NCBI GenBank assembly: GCA_003476595.1
Contig: DMTU01000092.1
Span: forward strand, 5,432-11,099
Direction of reading: 5' to 3'
Length of the DNA stretch: 5,668 nucleotides
DNA from: Acidimicrobiaceae bacterium
GTDB taxonomy: Bacteria > Actinomycetota > Acidimicrobiia > Acidimicrobiales > Salinilacustritrichaceae
The notes beneath the pieces were generated by a model. It was not told the DNA's origin. It worked only from the letters and a program-made list of their open reading frames with translations, and made no database searches. Shown here in pieces: positions 1 through 5,668 of this stretch. Made by a program: the position numbers and the translations under genes. The stretch's first letter is position 1; each line of letters opens with the position of its first letter.

Positions 1-429
1 GTCGAGCTGGTGCTGATCGGGCCCGGCGGCTGGGGCGACGAGAGAGATCTGTCAACTTCGGCACGGAACGTGACGATGACAGGGTTCGTGGATCTCCGGA
101 CCCGTGATGCCCTGTACCGCGGCGCGGTCGCGTCGTGCTACCCGAGCCTGTTCGAGGGCTTCGGGCTGCCGGTGCTCGAGTCCATGGCCCTGGGATGCCC
201 GGTCGTGACCTCGGCCGGGACCTCGACCGCGGAGCTGGCCGTCGGCGGCGCGGCGCTCACCGTCGACCCCCTCGACGTGGACGCCATCGCCGGGGCGCTC
301 GCCGACGTGCTCGACGACGCCGACCTGCGCGCCCGCCTGATCGATGCCGGCTCGGCCCGAGCCGGTGAGCGCACATGGGAGCGAGCCGCCGAGCTGGCCG
401 TCGCCGGCTACCAGGAGGTGCTCGGATGA
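1..429 (+). CDS. GT4-family glycosyltransferase, C-terminal part (5' end outside window)
   Basis: Only the last 142 residues are present; the frame is open from base 1, so the gene begins upstream. What is seen is the C-terminal half of a GT-B fold: a strand ending in LIGPGG, a helix-strand region with VTMTGFVD, then the donor-site block YPSLFEGFGLPVLESMALGCPVV. The EX7E motif of GT4 retaining glycosyltransferases is intact, with Glu codons at 154-156 and 178-180. A C-terminal helix rich in Ala and Leu follows. Family knowledge: such enzymes transfer a sugar from a nucleotide-sugar donor at the cytoplasmic side of the membrane, often mannose, glucose or GlcNAc in actinobacterial envelope glycans. 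Donor and acceptor cannot be told from this fragment. It overlaps the next glycosyltransferase by 4 bp (ATGA), so the two are probably co-translated. Residues 14-26 use several A/T-ending codons that are rare elsewhere in the window. Confidence 0.93.
   Translation, partial: VELVLIGPGGWGDERDLSTSARNVTMTGFVDLRTRDALYRGAVASCYPSLFEGFGLPVLESMALGCPVVTSAGTSTAELAVGGAALTVDPLDVDAIAGALADVLDDADLRARLIDAGSARAGERTWERAAELAVAGYQEVLG
413..418 (+). promoter_or_regulatory. Shine-Dalgarno site for the second GT4 gene
   Basis: A perfect AGGAGG lies inside the end of the upstream gene, with 7 nt between it and the ATG at 426. It fixes that start in preference to the in-frame ATG at 375, which would give a 55-bp overlap. 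Confidence 0.8.
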
Positions 430-1559
430 CCCGGTTGCGCGTCGGCGTGAACCTCAGCCGGATCGATCCGGCCGAGCTCCACCACGCCGACCACGCCCTG
501 CTCGACTCGCTCACGGCCGTCGGGGCCGACCCGCCCGACGACGTCGAGATCGTGCTGTTCGCCTCCCGGTCCCTGATCAAGGCGCGCCCCGCGCTGGCCG
601 CCGCCTTCGAGACCCACACCTTCCCGTTCCCGCCGGCATCGGCGACGGTGCGGGTGGCCGCGGAGCACAGCTGGCTGCGCCTGGCGGTGCGCAGGGCCGG
701 GCTCGACCTCCTCCACGATGCCGGCGGCACCGCGCCGGGCTCGGTCGACCTGCCCCGCATCCTGTCCGTGCACGACCTCACGCCGCTCGAGCGCCCCCGT
801 GGCGTGGGTTGGCTCCGAGTCCTCTACCACCGCCGCATGGTCCCGCGCGCCGTCGCCCAGGCCGCAGCGGTGATCGTGCCGTCGGCGTTCGTCCGGGACC
901 GGCTGGTGCAGACCCTGCACGCGGACGAGTCGCGGATCTCGGTCGTCCCGTGGCCGCTGCCACCCCACGGCGAGGCGGCGCCGATCGAGAACGTCCGCGC
1001 CCGTCGCGGGATCATCGGCCAGATCGTGCTGCTGCCGGCGAGCACCAAGCCCCAGGAGGAGCACCTGGTCGCGGTGCGCGCCATGCGCCACCTGGCGGCG
1101 CGCCACAAGGAGACCACGCTCGTCCTGATCGGCGGTGAGGGCCCGGCCGAGCGCCAGGTCCAGGAGGCGATCCAGGAGCTGCACCTCGAGGAGCGGGTCG
1201 TCCGACTCGACGGGGTGTCCGAAGCCGTCCGCGCCGCGCTCTTCGAGCACGCGGCCGTCGTGGTGTACCCGGCCGTCTACGGCAGCTTCGCCCACCCCGT
1301 CCTCGAGGCGATGGCGTGCGGCGTGCCGGTCGTGGTGGCCGACGCCGGTGCCGCGCCCGAGCTGGTCGCCGATGCCGGCGCCGTCATCCCCCACGGGGAC
1401 GACGCCCAGCTGGCCGTGGAGGTCCATCGGGTGCTCGACGACCCCGAGTGGCGGCGCTCGATGGTCGAGGCCGGGCTGGAGCGGGCCCGGGCCTACACCG
1501 CCCGGCGGACCGCCGAGGGCCTCCTCCTCGCTTACCGCTCGGTGACAGCTGCCCTGTAA
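426..1559 (+). CDS. GT4-like glycosyltransferase with altered donor-site residues
   Basis: A 377-residue protein of normal GT4 length. The N-terminal GT-B domain (about 1-190) has the DLLHDAGG and ILSVHDLTPLERP segments, then VIVPSAFVRDRL, which matches the usual 'VPSxxxRxDL' linker block of this family. The C-terminal domain (about 195-377) has VLLPASTKPQEEHLV, LVLIGGEGP and YPAVYGSFAHPVLEAMACG. The start at 426 is chosen from the AGGAGG site and the ATGA overlap with the preceding gene. Oddity seen directly: the first Glu of EX7E is Gly286 (GSFAHPVLE) while the second, Glu294, is kept. The segment that usually reads PHKNH reads PQEEH, so the usual Lys is Glu211. Both sites contact the nucleotide-sugar donor in typical GT4 enzymes. 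The protein may use a different donor or mechanism, or may be a non-catalytic partner of the intact GT4 encoded just upstream. Fold assignment is firm; activity is uncertain. Confidence 0.9.
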   Translation: MTRLRVGVNLSRIDPAELHHADHALLDSLTAVGADPPDDVEIVLFASRSLIKARPALAAAFETHTFPFPPASATVRVAAEHSWLRLAVRRAGLDLLHDAGGTAPGSVDLPRILSVHDLTPLERPRGVGWLRVLYHRRMVPRAVAQAAAVIVPSAFVRDRLVQTLHADESRISVVPWPLPPHGEAAPIENVRARRGIIGQIVLLPASTKPQEEHLVAVRAMRHLAARHKETTLVLIGGEGPAERQVQEAIQELHLEERVVRLDGVSEAVRAALFEHAAVVVYPAVYGSFAHPVLEAMACGVPVVVADAGAAPELVADAGAVIPHGDDAQLAVEVHRVLDDPEWRRSMVEAGLERARAYTARRTAEGLLLAYRSVTAAL

Positions 1560-1571
1560 CGTCGTTTCGCT

Positions 1572-2432
1572 ATGGGCAAGGCCTCCTCCAACAAGAAGGT
1601 TGCACGGGCCGCGAAGGCCGGTGGCGGCCGCGCTCGCGCTGCGGGCGAGCGGAACATCATCTTCCCGGCGGCGCTGGCCGCCGTGGTGATCCTGGGCACG
1701 CTGCTGGTCGTGTACGCACGCGAGGAGCGCACCGCCGAGGCCCTCGAGGCGCCGCTGGCCTTCGAGGACCACTGGCACTCCGCCTACGGCATCTACGTCT
1801 GCGACACCTTCGTCCCCGATCTCCCGGAGTTCACCGCCCCGCAGAACGGCGGCAACCACACCCACGGTGACGGCCTGATCCACGTGCACCCGTTCTCCCC
1901 GGCCCGCGCCGGCGAGAACGCCACCCTCGTGAACTGGTTCACCGACGCCGGCGCCGTGCTCGGCGGCGGCGACGAGCTCAGCGAGGACCGCCTCGGCGTG
2001 CCCGGCGGCGAGACCTACGTCGAGGGTGAGGACTCCTGCGACGGGGTCGATGGCGACCCGATCGTGCAGGTGGCCGTGTGGGACTCCGCGTTCGCTGCCT
2101 CCGAGGGCGAGGCCCCCGACCGCGTCGTCACCGAGGACTTCGGCTCGATCCGCTTCGACGACGACGGCATGGCCTACACGATCGCCTTCGCGCCCGAGGG
2201 CGCGGAGCTGCCTGCGCCGCCGAGCCTCGACGACCTGGCCGGCGTCGGCTCCGACCTCGGCGTCGATCCCGAGGACATCCCCGACGATGCCGAGCTCGAC
2301 GAGGACTTCGGCGAGCCGGCCGGCGAGGACGAGCCCGCCGAGGGTGACCAGACCGAGGAGACCACCGAGGAGGAGGGTGCGGACGAGTCGACCACCTCGT
2401 CGACCCCCACCACGGCCGACGACGGCTCGTGA
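1572..2432 (+). CDS. Membrane-anchored exported protein with three HxH pairs and acidic C-terminal tail
   Basis: I do not recognise a named function. The 286-residue protein starts with a basic segment (residues 1-27: eight Lys/Arg, one Glu), then one hydrophobic helix (about 28-49), predicting cytoplasmic N-terminus and external C-terminus. The external domain (about 60-210) contains HWH (67-69), HTH (96-98) and HVH (104-106), and only two cysteines, Cys77 and Cys156, which could form a disulfide. This arrangement suggests metal binding, but that is inference. From residue 195 to the end there are 32 Asp/Glu and no Lys or Arg; the last stretch is Thr/Ser-rich (STTSSTPTT) and looks like a disordered, possibly glycosylated tail. 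No clear Shine-Dalgarno precedes the ATG, and there is no alternative upstream start because the frame closes just before. It lies 12 bp after the GT4-like gene and overlaps the next gene by 4 bp (GTGA), so it is part of the glycan gene set. Similar proteins seem familiar from Acidimicrobiia, from memory only. Confidence 0.85.
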   Translation: MGKASSNKKVARAAKAGGGRARAAGERNIIFPAALAAVVILGTLLVVYAREERTAEALEAPLAFEDHWHSAYGIYVCDTFVPDLPEFTAPQNGGNHTHGDGLIHVHPFSPARAGENATLVNWFTDAGAVLGGGDELSEDRLGVPGGETYVEGEDSCDGVDGDPIVQVAVWDSAFAASEGEAPDRVVTEDFGSIRFDDDGMAYTIAFAPEGAELPAPPSLDDLAGVGSDLGVDPEDIPDDAELDEDFGEPAGEDEPAEGDQTEETTEEEGADESTTSSTPTTADDGS

Positions 2433-3421
2433 AGGCCGTCATCCTGGTCGGTGGCTTCGGCACCCGCCTCCGCCCCCTCACCCTGACCACGCCCAAGAAC
2501 CTGCTGCCCGTCGGTCACGTGCCGATGGTCGAGCGGGTCGTCGGGCACCTGGCCCAGCACGGCGTGACCGAGGCGGTGCTGTCGCTCGGCTACAAGCCCG
2601 ACACCTTCCTCGACGCCTACCCCGACGGCACCTGCGCCGGCGTGGAGCTGCACTACGCCGTCGAGGACGAGCCCCTCGACACCGCCGGCGCCATCCGCTT
2701 CGCCGCGGGTGAGGCCGGCATCGACGAGCGCTTCGTCGTGGTCAACGGCGACGTCCTCACCGACCTCGACGTCACCCGGCTGATCCGCTTCCACGACGCC
2801 TCCGGCGCCGAGGCCACCATCGCCCTGCACACGGTCGAGGACCCGTCCCGCTACGGGGTGGTCGTCACCGACGTCGCCGGCCAGGTGGAGGCCTTCATCG
2901 AGAAGCCCCCCGCCGACGAGGCGCCGAGCAAGGCGATCAACGCCGGCACCTACGTGCTCGAGCCCAGCGTCCTCGGGCGAATCCCCGTCGGCCGCAAGGT
3001 GTCGGTCGAGCGCGAGACCTTCCCCGGCCTCGTCGAGGACGGCTCGCTCTACGCGCTCGACGGGAACGCCTACTGGCTGGACGCCGGCACCCCCGAGACC
3101 TACCTCCAGGCCAACCTCGACCTCCTCCCGGCCGAGGGCTCCAGCGTGCACCCGGAGGCCTTCGTGGCCGACTCGGCCCACGTGGAGCGCTCCGTCGTCG
3201 GAGCCCGCGCCAGCATCGGCGAGGACGCCACCCTCACCGAGGCCGTGGTCCTCGACGGTGCCACCGTCGAGGCCGGCGCCCGCGTCCACCGCTCCATCGT
3301 CGGGTCCGGCGCCACGGTCCGGGCCGGCGCCGAGCTGCTCGACCTCACGGTGATCGGCGCCGATGTCGACATCGAGCCGTCGGCGCGCCTCACGGGCGAA
3401 CGGGTCCCGGCGGACTCCTAG
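2429..3421 (+). CDS. Sugar-1-phosphate nucleotidyltransferase, probably mannose-1-phosphate guanylyltransferase (ManB-like)
   Basis: A 330-residue NDP-sugar synthase. The N-terminal nucleotidyltransferase domain (1-235) opens with the nucleotide-binding loop GGFGTRLRPLT (8-18) followed by PKNLLPV with Lys23. It continues with NGDVLTD (metal-binding Asp108), FIEKP (156-160, the sugar-1-phosphate site), NAGTYV (171-176) and WLDAGTPETYL (Asp218). The C-terminal part (about 240-325) consists of hexapeptide-like repeats (SVVGARASIGEDA, VVLDGATVEAGA, SIVGSGATVRAGA), typical of a left-handed beta-helix. The reaction would be NTP plus sugar-1-phosphate giving NDP-sugar and pyrophosphate in the cytoplasm. 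The YGVVVTD...FIEKP pattern and helix tail fit GDP-mannose pyrophosphorylases best; glucose-1-phosphate thymidylyl- or uridylyltransferase remains possible. The GTG start at 2429 gives a 4-bp overlap with the upstream gene and begins directly with KAVILVGG, as expected. No strong Shine-Dalgarno is visible, so coupling is likely. All expected catalytic residues are present. Confidence 0.93.
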   Translation: MKAVILVGGFGTRLRPLTLTTPKNLLPVGHVPMVERVVGHLAQHGVTEAVLSLGYKPDTFLDAYPDGTCAGVELHYAVEDEPLDTAGAIRFAAGEAGIDERFVVVNGDVLTDLDVTRLIRFHDASGAEATIALHTVEDPSRYGVVVTDVAGQVEAFIEKPPADEAPSKAINAGTYVLEPSVLGRIPVGRKVSVERETFPGLVEDGSLYALDGNAYWLDAGTPETYLQANLDLLPAEGSSVHPEAFVADSAHVERSVVGARASIGEDATLTEAVVLDGATVEAGARVHRSIVGSGATVRAGAELLDLTVIGADVDIEPSARLTGERVPADS

Positions 3422-3443
3422 CCGGGCGACCGGGGGGCTGGCA

Positions 3444-4361
3444 GTGGAGGTCCTCGTGACCGGCGGCGCCGGGTTCATCGGCTCCGCGCTGGTCGAGCGG
3501 CTCCTGGCCGAGGGCCACCACGTCGAGGTCGTGGACGACCTCAGCACCGGCTCGCTCGCCAACCTGTCGGCCGCCCGCGAGCAGGCCCGCCACGAGGAGG
3601 CGGGGGCGCTGCGCATCCACCAGGCCGACATCCACGACGACGGCCTCGCCGCCCTCGTCGAGCGCCGCCACCCCGAGGTCGTGATCCACCTCGCCGGCGC
3701 CACGGCCAAGGCGGCCCGACGGGCCGCGACCCAGGTGGTGCACGAGGTCGCCGGCACCGTGCACGTGCTCGACGCCGCGGTGGCGGCCGGGGCTCGCAAG
3801 GTCGTCTGCGTGGCCGGCGCCCGCGCCCAGGCCGACGTGGTCCGCGGCATCCCGGCCCGCGCCGTGCACGAGTACCTGGCGGCGTACCAGGATCGCCACG
3901 GCCTGGCCCACACCACCGTCGTGCTGCCCACCATCTACGGGCCACGGCAGACCCCGGCCACCGAGTCCAGCGTCGTCGCCGTGTTCGTGCAGCGTGCGTT
4001 GGCCGGCCAGACCTGCGTGGTGCACGGCGACGGCACCCAGACCCGGGACCTGCTCTACGTCGACGACGCGGTCGATGCCCTGGTCCGGGCCATGGGGCAC
4101 GCTGACGGGGCGACGGTGGAGGTCGGCACCGGCATCGCGACCACGGTGTCGGACCTGCACGCGACGGTCGCGCGGGTCGCCGGCGTGGAGTGCTCGGCGG
4201 TGCCGGGCGAGCGCCGGGCCCACGAGCCGGGTGAGGTCGTCACCGATCCCCGCCGCGCCGCCACGCTGCTCGGCTGGGAGCCCTGGACGGGCCTGGACGA
4301 CGGGGTGGCCCAGACCATCGAGGCCGCCCGCGCAGCCGGGACCTCGGAGCGGGGGGCCTAG
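3444..4361 (+). CDS. NAD-dependent epimerase/dehydratase-like protein lacking the SDR catalytic residues
   Basis: A 305-residue extended-SDR protein resembling UDP-glucose 4-epimerases. Kept features: the NAD-binding TGGAGFIG at residues 6-13, the acidic end of strand 2 in [20 protein letters not shown], the PTIYGPRQ block after the active site, and [12 protein letters not shown] near the sugar site. Lost features: where the family has SSS...YGxSK this protein has [16 protein letters not shown]. No Ser or Thr lies between residues 120 and 134, and aligning [12 protein letters not shown] with a typical YGVSKKAAGDYL places Arg134 at Tyr and Ala138 at Lys. The gap between the two sites is about 9 residues instead of about 25, so the substrate loop is gone. 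It is probably not a conventional epimerase; it could be a nucleotide-sugar- or NAD-binding pseudoenzyme. The GTG start is chosen because it directly precedes [12 protein letters not shown]; the frame is open further upstream to 3363 but that would overlap the preceding gene and add a low-complexity leader. Confidence 0.88.
   Translation: MEVLVTGGAGFIGSALVERLLAEGHHVEVVDDLSTGSLANLSAAREQARHEEAGALRIHQADIHDDGLAALVERRHPEVVIHLAGATAKAARRAATQVVHEVAGTVHVLDAAVAAGARKVVCVAGARAQADVVRGIPARAVHEYLAAYQDRHGLAHTTVVLPTIYGPRQTPATESSVVAVFVQRALAGQTCVVHGDGTQTRDLLYVDDAVDALVRAMGHADGATVEVGTGIATTVSDLHATVARVAGVECSAVPGERRAHEPGEVVTDPRRAATLLGWEPWTGLDDGVAQTIEAARAAGTSERGA
4358..4361. other. CTAG palindrome shared by two convergent stop codons
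   Basis: The plus-strand epimerase-like gene ends with TAG at 4359-4361 and the minus-strand GT2 gene ends with TAG read from 4360 to 4358. The two stops overlap by two bases inside CTAG, so the convergent genes have no intergenic space. No hairpin followed by a T-run is present on either strand near this point. Confidence 0.97.
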
Positions 4362-5071
4362 CGGCGCAGGAGGCCGTACCTGGCGATGCAGACGATGGCC
4401 TGGACGCCGTCGCGCCAGCCGATCTTCTTGCCCTCCTCGTAGGTGCGACCGTCGTAGGAGATGCCGACCTCGTAGAAGCGGGCGCCGCTGCGGGCCAGCT
4501 TGGCCGTGATCTCGGGCTCGAACCCGAAGCGGTCCTCCTCGATCACCACCGACTGGATCAGGTCGCGGCGGAAGGTCTTGTAGCAGGTCTCCATGTCGGT
4601 GAGGTTCAGGTTGGTCACCATGTTGGAGGCCAGCGTGAGCATCTTGTTGCCCACCGAGTGCCAGAAGTACAGCACCCGGTGCGACTCGCCCCCCGCGAAG
4701 CGCGAGCCGTAGACGACGTCGGCGCTGCCGTCGAGCAGCGGTTGGAGGAGCTTGGCGTACTCGGCCGGGTCGTACTCCAGGTCGGCGTCCTGGATGACGA
4801 CGAAGTCGGCCGTGGCGTGGGCGATGCCGGTGCGCAGTGCGGCGCCCTTGCCCTGGTTCACGCCGTGGCGGAGGGTGGTGACCCGCTCGTCGGTGATGGC
4901 GTCGAGGATGGCGGTGGTGCCGTCGGTGGAGCAGTCGTCCACGACGACGAGCTGGGCGACCCAGGGCGACGCCAGGACCGCCTCGATGGCGGCCGTCACG
5001 GTGGCCTGCTCGTTGTAGGCGGGCATGACGACGGAGAGGCACGGGCGGGGGTCGTGGCGGAGGGGGATCAC
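4358..5071 (-). CDS. GT2-family glycosyltransferase (dolichyl-phosphate-mannose-synthase-like), soluble
   Basis: A 237-residue GT-A protein. Seen in order: [10 protein letters not shown] (12-21), [11 protein letters not shown] (42-52), [11 protein letters not shown] (72-82), the metal-binding QDADLEYDP with Asp95-x-Asp97, VVYGSRF (119-125), LTDMETCYK (157-165), [10 protein letters not shown] and [19 protein letters not shown]. These are the hallmarks of the DPM1/polyprenyl-phosphate glycosyltransferase branch of GT2, which transfers a sugar (mannose from GDP-mannose, or glucose) to a polyprenyl phosphate at the inner face of the membrane. No transmembrane helix follows the catalytic domain, so it would be peripheral. 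The GTG start at 5071 overlaps the TGA of cofE by 4 bp and has GAGGA 9 nt upstream; the next in-frame Met, residue 16, would remove the first beta strand. The GDP-mannose donor is plausible given the ManB-like gene facing it, but not proven. Confidence 0.93.
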   Translation of the reverse strand: MIPLRHDPRPCLSVVMPAYNEQATVTAAIEAVLASPWVAQLVVVDDCSTDGTTAILDAITDERVTTLRHGVNQGKGAALRTGIAHATADFVVIQDADLEYDPAEYAKLLQPLLDGSADVVYGSRFAGGESHRVLYFWHSVGNKMLTLASNMVTNLNLTDMETCYKTFRRDLIQSVVIEEDRFGFEPEITAKLARSGARFYEVGISYDGRTYEEGKKIGWRDGVQAIVCIARYGLLRR

Positions 5072-5668
5072 CGGAACAGGTCCTCGCTTGGGTGTCGGAC
5101 GAGGTCGGCGACGCTGCCGTCGCCGAGCCAGGCGGGGTCGATGCCCCGGCACAGTGCCACGGGCACGCCCGAGGCCTTGCCGCAGACGAGATCGGCGGCG
5201 CCGGCCAGCTCGTCGACGATGCAGACCTCGGTGACCTGCAGCTCGCGCCCGAGCGAGTCGGTGGAGCCGCGCAGGTCGGCGATGGGTCGGATGCCGGCAC
5301 AGCCGATGGCGACGTCGGTGAGGCCACGTCGCCACGGGCGTCCGAAGGTGTCGGACACGATGACGGCGACCTCGACGCCGAGGCGGTGGCGGATGGCGTC
5401 GCGGATCCGCCGGGCCGAGCGGTCGGAGTCCACGGGGAGCAGCGCGGCGTAGCCGGCCTCGATGTTGGACAGGTCCACGCCGGCGTTGGCGCACACGAAC
5501 CCGTGCGAGGTCTCGGCGATGATCAGGTCGCCGCGGCGGCGCAGGATGCGGACCGACTCGCGCTCGACGATGGCCTTGTGCCCGCGCGGGTCGTCGGTGT
5601 CGATGGCCTCGATGCGGTCCTCGGCCTTGGACACGATCTTCTGCGTGACGACCAGGACGTCGCCGTCG
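5068..5668 (-). CDS. cofE: Coenzyme F420-0:L-glutamate ligase CofE (5' end outside window)
   Basis: The last 199 residues are present; the frame is open to the window edge, so roughly 45 N-terminal residues are missing by comparison with a usual length of about 245. Recognisable family blocks in order: [79 protein letters not shown] and [17 protein letters not shown]. CofE is a GTP- and divalent-metal-dependent cytoplasmic enzyme that adds L-glutamate to the phosphate-linked lactate of F420-0 (or its dehydro form), making the polyglutamylated cofactor. The protein ends at EDLFR, right where mycobacterial FbiB continues into its flavin-dependent nitroreductase-like domain, so this is the stand-alone single-domain form. 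It overlaps the downstream GT2 gene by 4 bp. A cofD-like gene upstream, beyond the window, would be expected but cannot be seen. Confidence 0.96.
   Translation of the reverse strand, partial: DGDVLVVTQKIVSKAEDRIEAIDTDDPRGHKAIVERESVRILRRRGDLIIAETSHGFVCANAGVDLSNIEAGYAALLPVDSDRSARRIRDAIRHRLGVEVAVIVSDTFGRPWRRGLTDVAIGCAGIRPIADLRGSTDSLGRELQVTEVCIVDELAGAADLVCGKASGVPVALCRGIDPAWLGDGSVADLVRHPSEDLFR
5081..5085 (-). promoter_or_regulatory. Shine-Dalgarno site for the GT2 gene
   Basis: Read on the minus strand, GAGGA lies inside the end of cofE, 9 nt before the GTG at 5071. It supports that start and translational coupling of the two genes. Confidence 0.6.

Noticed and set aside
375..425. Upstream ATG for the second GT4-like protein
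   Set aside because: It adds an Arg-rich leader that overlaps the previous gene; the ATG at 426 has a perfect Shine-Dalgarno and an ATGA overlap.
1653..1720. Cleavable signal peptide in the HxH protein
   Set aside because: The hydrophobic stretch is preceded by a long basic segment and followed directly by charged residues with no good cleavage site, so an uncleaved anchor is more likely.
408..1889. Long open frame on the minus strand (about 490 codons)
   Set aside because: It lies opposite two well-supported genes, and its translation is a His/Gly/Asp/Arg-rich composition without any family motif; this is expected antisense openness in very GC-rich coding DNA.
3363..3443. Longer N-terminus for the epimerase-like protein
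   Set aside because: It would overlap the end of the nucleotidyltransferase by 59 bp and add an Arg/Ser-rich leader; the Rossmann fold starts right after the GTG at 3444.
3801..3860. Frameshift as explanation for the missing SDR catalytic residues
   Set aside because: Conserved sequence on both sides is in the same frame, and reading the alternative frames through the segment gives no full SSS-loop-YxxxK block, so a pair of compensating frameshifts is not supported.
2174..3934. Long open frame on the minus strand (about 585 codons)
   Set aside because: It is antisense to the HxH protein, nucleotidyltransferase and SDR genes, with low-complexity Ala/Gly/Asp/Arg translation and no recognisable domain.
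4355..4375. Inverted repeat GGCCT...AGGCC as a terminator between the convergent genes
   Set aside because: The stem is only 5 bp with an 11-nt loop, it lies within coding sequence and has no T-run on either side; it is likely chance in GC-rich DNA.
3390..5327. Very long open frame on the minus strand (about 645 codons)
   Set aside because: It covers the SDR, GT2 and cofE genes in a non-coding frame; Pro/Arg/His-rich translation without motifs marks it as a GC-driven shadow.
4658..5452. Plus-strand open frame opposite GT2 and cofE
   Set aside because: It is antisense to two clearly conserved enzymes, and its translation has no family features.

Overview
The window is a fully coding, very GC-rich segment (G/C at most third codon positions) of a bacterial chromosome. 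It carries a coenzyme F420 ligase gene, a GDP-mannose-pyrophosphorylase-like gene and several glycosyltransferases. This combination, together with short 4-bp ATGA/GTGA gene overlaps and GTG starts, points to a high-GC actinobacterium. An Acidimicrobiia-type lineage is my best guess, made from recollection of similar proteins and not from a search.

Layout. Five genes run on the plus strand as one tight run: the 3' end of a GT4 glycosyltransferase (1-429), a second GT4-like protein (426-1559), a membrane-anchored protein with three His-x-His pairs and an acidic tail (1572-2432), a sugar-nucleotide synthase with a left-handed beta-helix tail (2429-3421), and a short NAD-epimerase-like protein (3444-4361). 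Two genes run on the minus strand towards them: cofE (5068-5668, its 5' end outside the window) and, overlapping it by 4 bp, a GT2 glycosyltransferase (4358-5071). The two sets meet tail to tail, and their stop codons share the palindrome CTAG. No intergenic gap exceeds 22 bp, and I see no RNA genes, mobile elements, repeats or CRISPR.

How it may work together. The nucleotidyltransferase would make an activated sugar (probably GDP-mannose). The GT4 and GT2 proteins would transfer sugars to a lipid carrier, glycan or protein at the cell envelope. The exported HxH protein sits in the same transcription unit and may be an envelope partner or substrate. CofE belongs to F420 biosynthesis; its position beside a mannose-activating gene recalls the mycobacterial fbiAB-manB-wbbL neighbourhood.

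Most worth a second look: two plus-strand members keep the fold signatures of their families but lack catalytic residues. The epimerase-like protein has lost the Ser/Thr, Tyr and Lys of the SDR active site together with the loop between them. The second GT4 has lost the first Glu of EX7E and the usual HKN lysine. The HxH protein between these genes is the least understood component.
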